Positions 40,114 through 49,133 of a stretch of DNA of 64,000 nucleotides are shown here, piece after piece. The stretch comes from CAYVQF01 sp964454015. Lineage in GTDB: Bacteria; Myxococcota_A; Bradymonadia; UBA4248. The stretch spans positions 62,001 to 126,000 of the forward strand of contig CAYVQF010000003.1 in assembly GCA_964454015.1 (NCBI GenBank), given 5' to 3'. The notes beneath the pieces were generated by a model. The model was not told the DNA's origin and did not search any database. It was given only the letters and a program-made list of their open reading frames with translations. The number at the start of each line of letters is the position of its first letter. The stretch's first letter is position 1. Position numbers and translations under genes: made by a program.

Positions 40114-42234
40114 ATGCAAACCGAGAATGATCGCGCCACCCTGTCATGGAGCTATCTCGAGGGCCGCCTCCAGGCTTTGGATGCTCACATCGTGGAGATT
40201 CAAGCCATCGGCTTGGAGAGCGATCTGTCGGATCTCGTGCGGCGCTACTTGGAACAGTGTGCCGCCCTCGACGCGGCCTGGGAGCAAGACCCTGACGAGG
40301 AAGCGCTGCCCAGTCTGCTGCGGTTGCGGCGCCGTTTCGGCCTCTCGGTCTTTGACGACCAAGTCCTACTCCTCGCGCTGGCACCCACCCTGGACAGCCG
40401 CTTTGGTGAGCGCGTCGCGGCGTTGAAGCGCGTCTATGGTCGCACGACGCCCGACGTCGGCTTGGCCCTCTCCCTCTTCGCGGCCACTTTCGCTGAGCGG
40501 GTGCGCTGTCGCGGCGCCTTCTCGCCCAAGGCGGCGCTGTTGCGCAACCACTTGCTTCAGCTCGACGCCCGCAGCGCCCACGACGGCAATCTGTTGGAGA
40601 TGGGCTTGCACCTGCCGGTGCGCATCGCGAACCTGCTCCTGGAGAACGACAGCGTCGAGGCCAGCTTAGAAGGCTTCTCGCGCCTGCTCTGGCCCAAGAC
40701 CGACCTCGATGACGTGGTCCTTCCCAAACGCATGCTCGGGCAGATCATGGCGGTGGCCGGGCAGTACGAGCTCTACCTGCAGCGCCGCGCCGAGTGGGGA
40801 CACCAGCCGGGCGGGGACGGCGGCCGCAGCATCGTTTTGCTCTTCTCGGGCGCCCCAGGCACGGGCAAGACCCTCATGGCCCATGCGCTGGCGCACTATC
40901 TCGGCCGCCCGCTCCTCTTGGTCGACGCCAACCGCCTGCAGAGCGCGCGCGGGGTCGAGGCCAACATGGATCATCTCCTGCGCGAGGCGCGCCTCCAGCG
41001 CGCCGTATTGCTCTTCGATGACTGCGAGTCGCTCTTCGCTTCGCGTTTGCAGGGCAACCGGGATCTGCCCACCCTCCTGGCCGCCCTCGACGCCTACGAG
41101 GGGATCGTGCTGCTGACGACGAACCTGCCCACCCTCCTCGACACCGCCCTGGAGCGCCGCATCACCCTGACCCTCGAGTTCGATATCCTCCCGCCGCGGC
41201 TGCGCGAAGAGATCTGGCGCCTCCACATCCCGCCCAAGACGCCCCTCGCCGCTGACGTGGATCTGCCCTTATTGGCAGATAAGTATGAGTTCTCTGGCGG
41301 ACACATTCGCAACAGCGTGGTCGTGGCGCTCAATCGGGCGCTGGCCCGGGTCGACGAGCCTTCACCGAGTGTGACCATGCAGGATTTCGAAGAGTCGGCG
41401 CGCACCCAGATCCGGCACCGACTCAAGAACCTGGCCGACAAGACCTTGACCCATCTCACCCTCGAAGACCTCATCCTCCCCAAGGAAATCAAAGCCAAGC
41501 TCTACGCCATCATCGCCGCAGTTCGCAACCGCCGCGTCATTTTCGAGGAGTGGGGCTTTGGCGAGAAGCTGACCACTGGCAAAGGGCTGTGCGTGCTCTT
41601 TCGCGGTGAGTCCGGCACGGGTAAGACCTTGGCTGCGGAGATCCTGGCCAACGAGTTGGCCATGACCCTCTACCGGGTGCGCATCCCGGCGATCGTCTCC
41701 AAGTACGTGGGCGAGACCGAGAAGAACCTGGAGAAGTGCTTCCGCGAGGCCGCCGCGGCCGGCGCCATCCTCCTCTTCGATGAAGCGGACTCCATCTTTT
41801 CCAAGCGCACCGAGGTCAACAGCGCCAACGACCGCTACGCCAACATGGAGGTCAACCTCCTCCTCCAGGAGGTGGAACGCTTTGAGGGCATGGTGATCCT
41901 CACCACCAACCTGGACGCCGCCATCGACGACGCCTTCGAGCGCCGCCTGAACTCGAAAATCGACTTCCCCTTCCCAGACAACAAGGCGCGCGCCCGCATC
42001 TGGCGCCACCTCATCCCCAACGAGGCGCCCTTGGGGCCCAACGTCAGCTTCGACTTCCTCGGTGAGGACTTCGAACTCTCCGGTGGCTGCATCAAAAACG
42101 CCGTCATCCGTGCGGCTTATGCGGCGGCAGAGCGCAAGAGCCGGATCACCATGGACCTCCTCGAAGCGGCAGGTGAGCAAGAATACCGCGAGATGGGCAA
42201 ACTGGTGCCCAATCGCCGCAATCCCTGGGATTGA
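40114..42234 (+). CDS. Tandem AAA+ ATPase
   Basis: 706 residues; ATG at 40114 with GGTGAAGG upstream. After about 220 helical residues come two AAA modules. AAA1 has Walker A GAPGTGKT (about 247), a weakened Walker B VLLFDDCESLF (DD in place of DE), TTN and ERR. AAA2 has GESGTGKT (about 499), canonical ILLFDEADSIFSKR, sensor TTNLDAAID and FERRLN. AAA2 resembles the Cdc48/katanin/spastin-like classical clade and should hydrolyse ATP, while AAA1 may mainly bind it. There is no membrane segment. It follows the LTD lipoprotein gene by 22 bp. Proteins of this layout remodel complexes, and some accompany contractile injection loci, but no such structural genes are in the window. Confidence 0.88.
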   Translation: MQTENDRATLSWSYLEGRLQALDAHIVEIQAIGLESDLSDLVRRYLEQCAALDAAWEQDPDEEALPSLLRLRRRFGLSVFDDQVLLLALAPTLDSRFGERVAALKRVYGRTTPDVGLALSLFAATFAERVRCRGAFSPKAALLRNHLLQLDARSAHDGNLLEMGLHLPVRIANLLLENDSVEASLEGFSRLLWPKTDLDDVVLPKRMLGQIMAVAGQYELYLQRRAEWGHQPGGDGGRSIVLLFSGAPGTGKTLMAHALAHYLGRPLLLVDANRLQSARGVEANMDHLLREARLQRAVLLFDDCESLFASRLQGNRDLPTLLAALDAYEGIVLLTTNLPTLLDTALERRITLTLEFDILPPRLREEIWRLHIPPKTPLAADVDLPLLADKYEFSGGHIRNSVVVALNRALARVDEPSPSVTMQDFEESARTQIRHRLKNLADKTLTHLTLEDLILPKEIKAKLYAIIAAVRNRRVIFEEWGFGEKLTTGKGLCVLFRGESGTGKTLAAEILANELAMTLYRVRIPAIVSKYVGETEKNLEKCFREAAAAGAILLFDEADSIFSKRTEVNSANDRYANMEVNLLLQEVERFEGMVILTTNLDAAIDDAFERRLNSKIDFPFPDNKARARIWRHLIPNEAPLGPNVSFDFLGEDFELSGGCIKNAVIRAAYAAAERKSRITMDLLEAAGEQEYREMGKLVPNRRNPWD

Positions 42235-42416
42235 GCGCCCGTGCGGTCGGCATGCGCTTAGGCCGTGGGTGGTCTTGGTTTCCACGTCAGGCTGTTTTGC
42301 GTCGGCAAAATGGTTAGGATGGAAGCGTGGACCCATACGCGTCTCGCCTGGCCCCCGCAGTCAGCGGCGCTGGGTCCGCGTTGTTGCTGTGACCTGCGGC
42401 GCATTTGGCGGCCATC

Positions 42417-43202
42417 ATGCATCACGATCCTCAGCGCGAATCCCTCTCCCACCTCGACCTCACTGCCGAGCGTCTCGAGTCCATTTTGCAGGAGACACAG
42501 CAGTCTCTTGCCATGGAGATCGATGCCAAGGACATGGAGGAAATCAAGCGCTTGCTGGGTCAAAGTGAGCTCTGTGTCGAGCGCTTTCATCGGGTCGAGT
42601 CGATGCAGGTCAAGGACTACCACGTTTGGAGCATCAAGAAGCCTGAGATCAAGGACCAGGTCCTGCACATGCTCTTCGAGAGGCGCAACGCCCTGCGCGA
42701 AGCCACGGCCGAACTCGAGCGCGTTTTTGGCCAGCTCAAATCCCTGCGCTCACGGCTGACGAACGCCATGATGGCCTATCAAGACCTGGCGCGGGATCTC
42801 GACCAGATGGCCCATGAAGCCCAAGGGATGGGCAACCAGCCTGAGATGGACAATGTGCGGCGCGAGGTGCTGCCCGCTCTGGAGCGCTTGATGCAACAGC
42901 TCGAGCGCGCCATGTTGGAGGTTCAGAAAGAGATCAACGCGCGACTGCGGATGATCGACTATGTCGGTCGACAGATCTCTGGTCTTCGCGACGAGCCACT
43001 CTTCTACCCGCTGCAGCAACAGCGGGCGACGGGCATCGACGACGATCTGCCTCCCGATCAGGATGAGGGTTTGCAAGAGGGTCCCACCCAGGCCGAGGCC
43101 TTGGTCGAGCATCAGGACGAGTTGCTGAAGGAGAGCACGGGTCACGAGCAGGATCGCGGCCGCAGAGACGAGCGCAAGGGAAGCCGTGGCGGCAAGCGTT
43201 GA
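42417..43202 (+). CDS. Coiled-coil protein of unknown function
   Basis: 261 residues from the ATG at 42417; a TTG at 42405 would add four residues. The protein is nearly all helix, with heptads over about 30-220 (EIDAKDMEEIKRLLGQSELC, ATAELERVFGQLKSLRSRLT, LERLMQQLERAMLEVQKEIN), and a charged disordered tail (about 230-261) rich in E, Q, K and R. It lacks a signal, membrane helix or Cys. It lies between the AAA+ ATPase and the transmembrane kinase on the same strand, with gaps of 182 and 107 bp. A structural or kinase-adaptor role would fit, but no evidence points to one. Confidence 0.7.
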   Translation: MHHDPQRESLSHLDLTAERLESILQETQQSLAMEIDAKDMEEIKRLLGQSELCVERFHRVESMQVKDYHVWSIKKPEIKDQVLHMLFERRNALREATAELERVFGQLKSLRSRLTNAMMAYQDLARDLDQMAHEAQGMGNQPEMDNVRREVLPALERLMQQLERAMLEVQKEINARLRMIDYVGRQISGLRDEPLFYPLQQQRATGIDDDLPPDQDEGLQEGPTQAEALVEHQDELLKESTGHEQDRGRRDERKGSRGGKR

Positions 43203-43309
43203 CGGCCCGGGGCTGGCGTTGACCTCTGCCGAGGGGTGGACTAGCGTGAGCCGAGGCGATGTGATGGCCTTGGACGAGCGACGTGACCTGCTGACCAGGT
43301 CGTTGACAG

Positions 43310-45148
43310 GTGAGGAAGACGGCCTTGGTGCAGGGGGCAGGCAAAGACAGCGATGGGGGGGGACGCCTGGGGCGCTATGTCCTCTACGAACAGCTCGGCG
43401 CGGGCGGCATGGCGCAGGTCTTTCGCGGCGTGCTGCCCATGATGGGGGAGTGCTTCGGGAAGAGCTTTGCCATCAAGAAGATCCTGCCCTGTTTCAGTGA
43501 GGATGCGAGCTTTGGCCATTTGCTCCTCGACGAGGCGCGACTGACGCTGCGCTTGCAGCACCCCAATGTGGCCCAGACCTATGAGATTGGGCATCACGAC
43601 GACAACCTTTACATCGTCATGGAGCTGGTCGATGGGCCCACCTTGGCCGAAGTGCTGCGCGGGCTGAAAGCTGCCGAGCGCTTGATGCCAGTGGAGATAG
43701 CGCTCTTCATCGCCATGCAAGCGGCGGCTGGACTCTTCGCAGCCCACTCACTCTGCGATGAGCAGGGCAAGCCTCTGCATGTCATTCACCGCGATATCAG
43801 CCCCCAAAATATCATGGTGGATCGTCAGGGGGTGGTGAAGATCATCGACTTTGGGGTTGCCAAGGCCGAGGATCGCTTGGTGCGTACCGTAGACGGGGCG
43901 GTGCGGGGTAAGCTGAACTATTTCAGCCCTGAACGCGCCGAGGGCGAAGACTTCGATCACCGCGCCGATCTCTTTGCCCTGGGCTTGGTCCTGTGGATCA
44001 TGCTGACAGGCACTCACCCCTTACAGGAGCTGGGCCAGGTCGAGAGCCTCCTCGCCATGCAACAGTGGCAAGCCCCCTCGCTCCAGGAGGCGCGCGCTGA
44101 TGCACCAGCAGCGCTGGCAGGGCTGCTCGCGCGTCTGCTGGACCCCGATCCGGCGCGCCGACCCGAGAATGGTGAGGTGTTGCGCCAGGAGCTGGCCGCG
44201 GTGTTGTATGGGGCTAAGCCCACCTTCTCACCCTTGGCTTTGGTGGATTTTCTCGATGCACTGTTCGAGGGGCGGCCGGGGCCTAGCCCTCGCGCCGAGG
44301 TCAGCCCCGTGCCGAACTCTGGCGCTGATCCAGTGATCGATGAGCGCCCAACCCTGATCGAGTTCTCCGCAGTGGACGCGGCCGCCTTTGGGATTGGGGG
44401 GCACCTGCCCGTCACCGACCGACCGACCTTGCTGCATTTGCCGCTCCCTGTGGCGGAGGGTAAAACCGCCGGTGAGGCCGTGCGACCAGCGCTGGCCGCG
44501 GTGCGGCACGATCCCCTGCCGCACCCGATGCGCTTCTCGACGAGAGGCATCCCAAGCTCTAGAGCGGCCTTTTTTGTGATGATGGGGTTGATGCTGCTTT
44601 CAGCCCTCTTTGGGGGACTCGCGGTGAAGCTGTGGCGTCGCCCCCTTCCGGAGGTGGTTCAGGAACTCCCCGAAGTGTGGCCAGAAGAGGACGCGACGGC
44701 GGTGCGGGCCTTGGTCGAAGTGGAGGTGACCTCGCGTCCATCGCCTGCGGCGATCATCATCAACGACGAGGCGCTGGGATTGTCGACGCCAGCGATCCTC
44801 AGTCTCGAGGCCGGCCCCGTTCGGATCAGTTTGCGGCGTGAGGGCTTCGTCAGCAAGACGGTGCAAACCGAGTTGATCGCTGGCCGCCGCAAGGTGATGC
44901 ATCTCGAGATGGAGCGCGCTGCCGTCTCGGTCAGGCTTCGTCTCGAACCCGCGGTGACGGCGGTCGTCGAAGTGCCGAGTCAGAAAAGGCGTTACCTCGT
45001 GCTGGATGGCAGTGGGGTCGTGGTGGACGGGATCGTGCTGGACGAAGCCGTCGAGGTGGTGGTGCGTCGCAGCAATGGTGCTGAGGTACGGCGCCAGATT
45101 GTGGCCCACAAGGACATGGACGAGGTGGTGGTCGAGACCGGGTGGTAG
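43310..45148 (+). CDS. Transmembrane Ser/Thr protein kinase with PEGA-like domain
   Basis: 612 residues. No ATG precedes the kinase domain, so the start is a GTG at 43310 or a GTG/TTG near 43325-43328 behind GAGGAAG. Hanks-type motifs are complete: LGAGGMAQVF (P-loop), SFAIKKI (Lys), HRDISPQNIMV (catalytic loop), IIDFGVAK (metal) and YFSPERA. One transmembrane helix, VMMGLMLLSALFGGLAVKLW, lies at about 430-450. The outer part has a PEGA-like sandwich (PSPAAIIINDEALGLSTPAI, PVRISLRREGFVSKTV), a common extracytoplasmic module in myxobacterial kinases. This is probably a sensor of envelope state; substrates are unknown. The gene converges with the PATAN gene, three bases apart. Confidence 0.9.
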   Translation: MRKTALVQGAGKDSDGGGRLGRYVLYEQLGAGGMAQVFRGVLPMMGECFGKSFAIKKILPCFSEDASFGHLLLDEARLTLRLQHPNVAQTYEIGHHDDNLYIVMELVDGPTLAEVLRGLKAAERLMPVEIALFIAMQAAAGLFAAHSLCDEQGKPLHVIHRDISPQNIMVDRQGVVKIIDFGVAKAEDRLVRTVDGAVRGKLNYFSPERAEGEDFDHRADLFALGLVLWIMLTGTHPLQELGQVESLLAMQQWQAPSLQEARADAPAALAGLLARLLDPDPARRPENGEVLRQELAAVLYGAKPTFSPLALVDFLDALFEGRPGPSPRAEVSPVPNSGADPVIDERPTLIEFSAVDAAAFGIGGHLPVTDRPTLLHLPLPVAEGKTAGEAVRPALAAVRHDPLPHPMRFSTRGIPSSRAAFFVMMGLMLLSALFGGLAVKLWRRPLPEVVQELPEVWPEEDATAVRALVEVEVTSRPSPAAIIINDEALGLSTPAILSLEAGPVRISLRREGFVSKTVQTELIAGRRKVMHLEMERAAVSVRLRLEPAVTAVVEVPSQKRRYLVLDGSGVVVDGIVLDEAVEVVVRRSNGAEVRRQIVAHKDMDEVVVETGW

Positions 45149-45151
45149 GGG

Positions 45152-47041
45152 CTACTTCAGGGGCGGCAGTAACGCCTTCTTGAGAGCCTCTGCCAGCGGG
45201 TGGTTGGGATCGAGGTGGAGGCCGCGGCGCAGGTGGCGCATCGCCTCAGTGGGTTGCTGGTAGTCTTGGAGGATGGCGGCCATGAAAAAATGTGGCTCGC
45301 CGTAGTTGTCGTCGAGCACCATGGCACGGCGCAATAGGGCTTGGGCGTGGGCGAGCCGGCCGCTCTCATGGGGGGCGGACTGCAGATGGAGCGCCCGCGC
45401 CAAAAGTGCGCAGGCGCGGGCGTTGGTGGGGTTGCGTTTGGCGTAGCGGCTGAGCAGGTCCACGGCTTGATCCACTTGGCCTTCGGCTAAGAGGGATTGG
45501 GCCTGGGAGAGGTCGTCGGAGTCTAGTTCCGGTGCGTAGCGCCGCCGAGCTTCTTCCCGGCGCTTGGGGTCGATGAGGATCTCGGCTGCAGCGCGCATGC
45601 GTTGCGCCACCTGACCGATTTTACTCGCCTCGGCGGGGGGGAAATCACGCAGCGCTTTGGCGTCGAAGAGGCGCACCACCCCATCCAGGGCCGTGCGGAT
45701 CTCTATGGAGGTGGCCTGCGGGGTCAGGCCAAAGAGGGTGAAGGGATTGAGGGTCTCGAGCTGGTCGTGGACTTCGAGTAAGTGCAGCAAGGGGCCGCTT
45801 TGCACTGCCGAAGGCATGCGCGTGAAGCGATCTTCCGTGGGGGGACGGATGCCCCGGCCGACGGTCATGAAGCAATCGATGCTCTTCGTGGGTTCGAGGA
45901 GGTGATCGAAGTTCAGGGGGCGATTGGCCATGGGCGTGGGAGATAGGAAGATGAGCCGCGCCGCATGGATGGACCAGATAAAACGAAAGAATACTTGGAG
46001 ATCGCCATTCCACAGGCGCAAGAGGTCGCCGACTCGCTTCGTGCCGTCGACGGCGGACAAGAGTTCGCGCCGGTTCTTTCCAAGAGGGACGTAGGGCAAA
46101 AGGCGAGCAAAGTTGTGGGTTGGGACGACGAAGTGGGCCTGGCGTTGCTGGACCCGGTCGGCGAGGGTGTTGACCTCTTCGTAGCGCGATATGCCGAGGA
46201 GAATCAGGGAGATGGGGTTCTGGACCCGCAAGGTCACCTCGTCGATGAAGGCGTCGCCCGGGCAGAGCTCCCAGTGGGCGTCGTGCATCTCGAAGGTGGC
46301 CAAGAACCGTTCTCGCGTTTGGGTGTCCTGAAGCTCGTCGAGTTGGACCTGCGTGAGAAGCTTGGCGCGCACCAGGCGCGGCCCGAGGCGATCTTCGGCG
46401 CTGGGGTCGTGCTTGTCGTCCGTCAAGGCGAGGAGCTCTTCCGCCGTGATGAGTCCGCGCCGGATGAGCATGGCCGAGAAGGATTCCGAGTGGGTGTTGG
46501 TGGTGGCCGCGCAAGGGAAACCTTTGAGAAAAAAAAGGTTGCGTTCGTTCTGTCCTTGGCGCAGCGAGAGGCGTCCCGTGAAACGCGTGTCAAAGAGGCG
46601 GTAGAGCAAGACGTCGAAGGTGAGATCGACGAGCTTTCCCTGCGGGCTGAGGGGGGTCGTCACCCGATGGGACGAGGCGGAGGATGGTTGCCGTTGGAGG
46701 AGCTGCTCCAGGCACTCCTGGACCTCGAAGTAGGCCATGGGGCGGCACAAGGCGGCGTCGGCACCCAGGGCGCGCGTTTCGACGAAAGACAGCGAGAGGT
46801 AATCCGCGCCGAGGAGCACCAGGTGCGGGACGAGCGGGCGCAGCGCCGAGAGGAGCTCAGGGTTCTGGCGCACATAGGTGTGGGCGACGAAGACGACCTT
46901 GGGCTCGATGGTTTTGGCCAAGAGGGTGGCTTCTTCGGGCTCATCGGAGACGATGGCTTTCTCGCCGATGTGGTTGAGTATGTCGGCGAGACAGCGGGCG
47001 AAACTGAGATCCGGTTCTACGATGAGGACCGTAGGGGACAT
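45152..47041 (-). CDS. Pseudo-receiver / PATAN / J-like / TPR regulator
   Basis: 629 residues from the ATG at 47041. Residues 1-115 have a CheY-like receiver fold (TVLIVEPDLSFARCLADIL), but the strand carrying the phospho-Asp reads KVVFVAHTYV, so the Asp is missing. Residues about 125-235 are a PATAN/DUF4388 domain (LYRLFDTRFTGRLSLRQGQN, RNLFFLKGFP, ML...LI). Residues about 435-510 look like a J-domain (NPFTLFGLTPQATSIEIRTA) without HPD. The C-terminus has TPRs (ALLRRAMVLDDNYGEPHFFM). It is typical of myxobacterial signalling hubs that pass protein-protein signals without phosphorylation. It is divergent from the ECF sigma gene over 341 bp. Confidence 0.82.
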   Translation of the reverse strand: MSPTVLIVEPDLSFARCLADILNHIGEKAIVSDEPEEATLLAKTIEPKVVFVAHTYVRQNPELLSALRPLVPHLVLLGADYLSLSFVETRALGADAALCRPMAYFEVQECLEQLLQRQPSSASSHRVTTPLSPQGKLVDLTFDVLLYRLFDTRFTGRLSLRQGQNERNLFFLKGFPCAATTNTHSESFSAMLIRRGLITAEELLALTDDKHDPSAEDRLGPRLVRAKLLTQVQLDELQDTQTRERFLATFEMHDAHWELCPGDAFIDEVTLRVQNPISLILLGISRYEEVNTLADRVQQRQAHFVVPTHNFARLLPYVPLGKNRRELLSAVDGTKRVGDLLRLWNGDLQVFFRFIWSIHAARLIFLSPTPMANRPLNFDHLLEPTKSIDCFMTVGRGIRPPTEDRFTRMPSAVQSGPLLHLLEVHDQLETLNPFTLFGLTPQATSIEIRTALDGVVRLFDAKALRDFPPAEASKIGQVAQRMRAAAEILIDPKRREEARRRYAPELDSDDLSQAQSLLAEGQVDQAVDLLSRYAKRNPTNARACALLARALHLQSAPHESGRLAHAQALLRRAMVLDDNYGEPHFFMAAILQDYQQPTEAMRHLRRGLHLDPNHPLAEALKKALLPPLK

Positions 47042-47382
47042 GATGGCTCCAAGGCAGCGAAGAGGACAGGTGTCGGCAAAGATCTACTGGGCCATTGTCG
47101 AGGAAGGCGATGGAGGCGTCAAGTGATGGGGCGGCACTGCGGGCCGCCGTGAGGGCTGTGGCCGACCCTGGAATCGGTCGCGCTGGGGGTGGCTCGCCGC
47201 GCAGCGGCGCACGCCCCTGGCAGGTGGAAGCAAAAGGAAGAGCCAAGCGGCGGTCTTGCAGGGGGGAGGCTTTTCGCGGTAAAGGTGGGGTCGGTTGGGA
47301 TGGGCGGCAGGGAGGTAGATGTGCGGGAAACGAATCGGCCAGAGCAATTGTCAATAGCGAAGGGGCGGGGCAGGGCGAGCCG
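47042..47382. other. Divergent intergenic region between PATAN and sigma-factor genes
   Basis: 341 bp without a convincing gene. It must contain promoters for both directions. The frame leading into the sigma factor is open but has low-complexity Gly/Arg sequence. The only site I can propose is the ECF-like pair at 47325-47355. Confidence 0.5.
47325..47355 (+). promoter_or_regulatory. Possible ECF-sigma promoter (autoregulation)
   Basis: GGGAAAC (47325-47331) resembles the ECF -35 core GGAAC, and GTCAAT (47350-47355) resembles the -10 GTC core, with an 18-base spacer. It lies 28 bases upstream of the sigma gene start. ECF factors often transcribe their own operon. The match is partial. Confidence 0.3.
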
Positions 47383-47964
47383 ATGACCTCGGATGTGCTT
47401 GCAGCAGAAAGCGCAGAGACTGCGGCCCCCTCAGAGGCAGAGCAGCGTTATCGGCGGCTCTATCCCATCGCCTATAGGGTGGCGTTGCAGATGCTTGGAA
47501 GTGCCGCGGATGCGGAGGATCTCGTGCAGGAGGTATGGTTGGCTGCGGAAGCTGCGCTGCAACGGCCGGGGCAAGGGACGGTGGCGCACTTCGACGCGTG
47601 GGTGCGGCGTATTGCCGTGAACAGGGCGATCAATTTCTATAAATCCAAATGGTTTCGAGTTTTGCGAGGGACCGTGGAGGTGGGTGAGGCGGCCGTGGCC
47701 GATGGCCAAGCCTCTCCGGAGCAGATGACCCTCAACCACGACGCAGAGCGGCGACTGGCCGAGGCCTTGCAGACCTTGAGCGCCCCGGCGCGGCATGCTT
47801 TTGTTTTGCATTTTCGAGGTCATACCTATGAGGAGATCGCTCGCCTCATGGATTGCCCCGTGGGGACGGCGAAGATCCGAGTGCACCGGGCGCGCGAGAA
47901 GCTCTCCCTGCGTTTGCAGGAGGATGAGCTGCCCCCCTTGGAAGATGAGGTGCGACAGCCATGA
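47383..47964 (+). CDS. ECF-type RNA polymerase sigma factor
   Basis: 193 residues from the ATG at 47383. Region 2 is clear: YRVALQMLGSAADAEDLVQE (2.1-2.2) and HFDAWVRRIAVNRAINFYKS (2.3-2.4). Region 4 has LSAPARHAFVLHFRGHTYEE, IARLMDCPVGTAKIRVHRAR and EKLSLRL, the promoter -35-reading helix-turn-helix. Regions 1 and 3 are missing, as in sigma-70 group IV. The stop overlaps the next start (ATGA), and the next product is a single-pass membrane protein, the usual position of an anti-sigma factor. The regulon is unknown. Confidence 0.92.
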   Translation: MTSDVLAAESAETAAPSEAEQRYRRLYPIAYRVALQMLGSAADAEDLVQEVWLAAEAALQRPGQGTVAHFDAWVRRIAVNRAINFYKSKWFRVLRGTVEVGEAAVADGQASPEQMTLNHDAERRLAEALQTLSAPARHAFVLHFRGHTYEEIARLMDCPVGTAKIRVHRAREKLSLRLQEDELPPLEDEVRQP

Positions 47965-49085
47965 CAGCACCTTCCCTCGATATGGTCTGGCTCGAAGCCA
48001 TGCTGCGGGTGCCCGAGCAGTTGTTGGAGCGCTCGCCTGATGACTTCATCGAAGTGACCTTGACCATGCTCTTCGATCCGGCCTTGCGGGCTGGCTATGG
48101 CGAGCACCTCTTGGTGCATCGCGAGACGAACCACGACCCAGAGGCGGTGGCAGAGCTGTTGGCGCGCGAAGGGATCGCCGCGCTGAGCCCGTCGTTGCTG
48201 CTGGCGGTGCTGCAAGACCGCCGCCTGTGGACGGTGATGGAGGCGTATTTGGCGGCGACTGAGGAGCAGGCTGTGCCGGCGCAGAGCAGCCCAACGCCGG
48301 CTCAAGTGGTGCCCTTGGTGACCAGAGGGCAGGGTCGGGGTGCGGCGGTGTTGGCGCTGGCGGCGTGCGTGTTGTTGTCTTGTGGTGCAGTGCTGTGGCT
48401 CGTCTCCTTGGACCTGGACCGCGAGGGGGTGCGGGCCGTGGGGCTGAGCCCGGTGCCGGACTTGCCCGAGATGGCCCTCTCGCAGCATCACGATGCGGGG
48501 CAGGAGACCGCGCGGGCCGGGCGGAGAGCCACCACCAACGACGCCGCCGTGGCAGAGGATGGGGCGGATGAGGAAGGGGCAGATGTGGCCGCGGCGGCAC
48601 CTGAGGAGACGGGGGTGAGCGCCGCGACTGCCGTGAAGCAACGCGACGACAGTGAGAGCACGGCCACCATCGAGGGGAAGGAAGACGCTGCGGGGGCGAA
48701 GCGGGTGAAGGTGCAGGAGGACCGCCGCAGTGTACCTCGCGAGACGGCGGCGAAGTCTCGTCCACAAGCGGCAGAGAAGAGCAAAGAGAGCAAGCCTGGC
48801 GACAACGCGACGCGTGACGTTGTGGGCCGCGGGGAGATCGAGGCGCGCCTGCGGGTCGAGGCGCCAGCCTTCAAGCGCTGTCTCAACGCGGGGCCCAGCG
48901 TGGCTTGGACCCTGACTTTCGATGTGGGCGCCGATGGCCGGGCGCAAAATGTGCGGGTGGGGCCGAGCTCCCAGCGCGACACCGAGGCCGGTCGCTGTTT
49001 ATCGCAGGTGGTGCGCGGGATCGCATTCCCCGCTCCCCCAGGCGCCCCGTTGCGTTTGCGCGATATGGCTCTGCCTTTGGACTGA
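47961..49085 (+). CDS. Single-pass membrane protein, putative anti-sigma, with AgmX-like C-domain
   Basis: 374 residues from the ATG at 47961, overlapping the sigma stop. Residues about 1-115 are cytoplasmic and helical, a possible sigma-binding part, but no zinc HxxxCxxC motif of ZAS anti-sigmas is visible. A transmembrane helix (AAVLALAACVLLSCGAVLWL) lies at about 115-135. About 150 disordered, Ala/Glu/Lys-rich residues follow, then a C-terminal domain of about 85 residues: FKRCLNAG, AWTLTFDVGADGRAQNVRVG, CLSQVVRGIAFPAP. This has the TonB-C-like layout of AgmX/PglI C-terminal domains, with the Cys pair. The periplasmic domain may sense or bind an envelope partner. Confidence 0.75.
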   Translation: MTAPSLDMVWLEAMLRVPEQLLERSPDDFIEVTLTMLFDPALRAGYGEHLLVHRETNHDPEAVAELLAREGIAALSPSLLLAVLQDRRLWTVMEAYLAATEEQAVPAQSSPTPAQVVPLVTRGQGRGAAVLALAACVLLSCGAVLWLVSLDLDREGVRAVGLSPVPDLPEMALSQHHDAGQETARAGRRATTNDAAVAEDGADEEGADVAAAAPEETGVSAATAVKQRDDSESTATIEGKEDAAGAKRVKVQEDRRSVPRETAAKSRPQAAEKSKESKPGDNATRDVVGRGEIEARLRVEAPAFKRCLNAGPSVAWTLTFDVGADGRAQNVRVGPSSQRDTEAGRCLSQVVRGIAFPAPPGAPLRLRDMALPLD

Positions 49086-49133
49086 GGCGCTCTGGTGTAG
49101 CCACGGCAGCCAGGGCGTGCGCACCGCTTCGGT

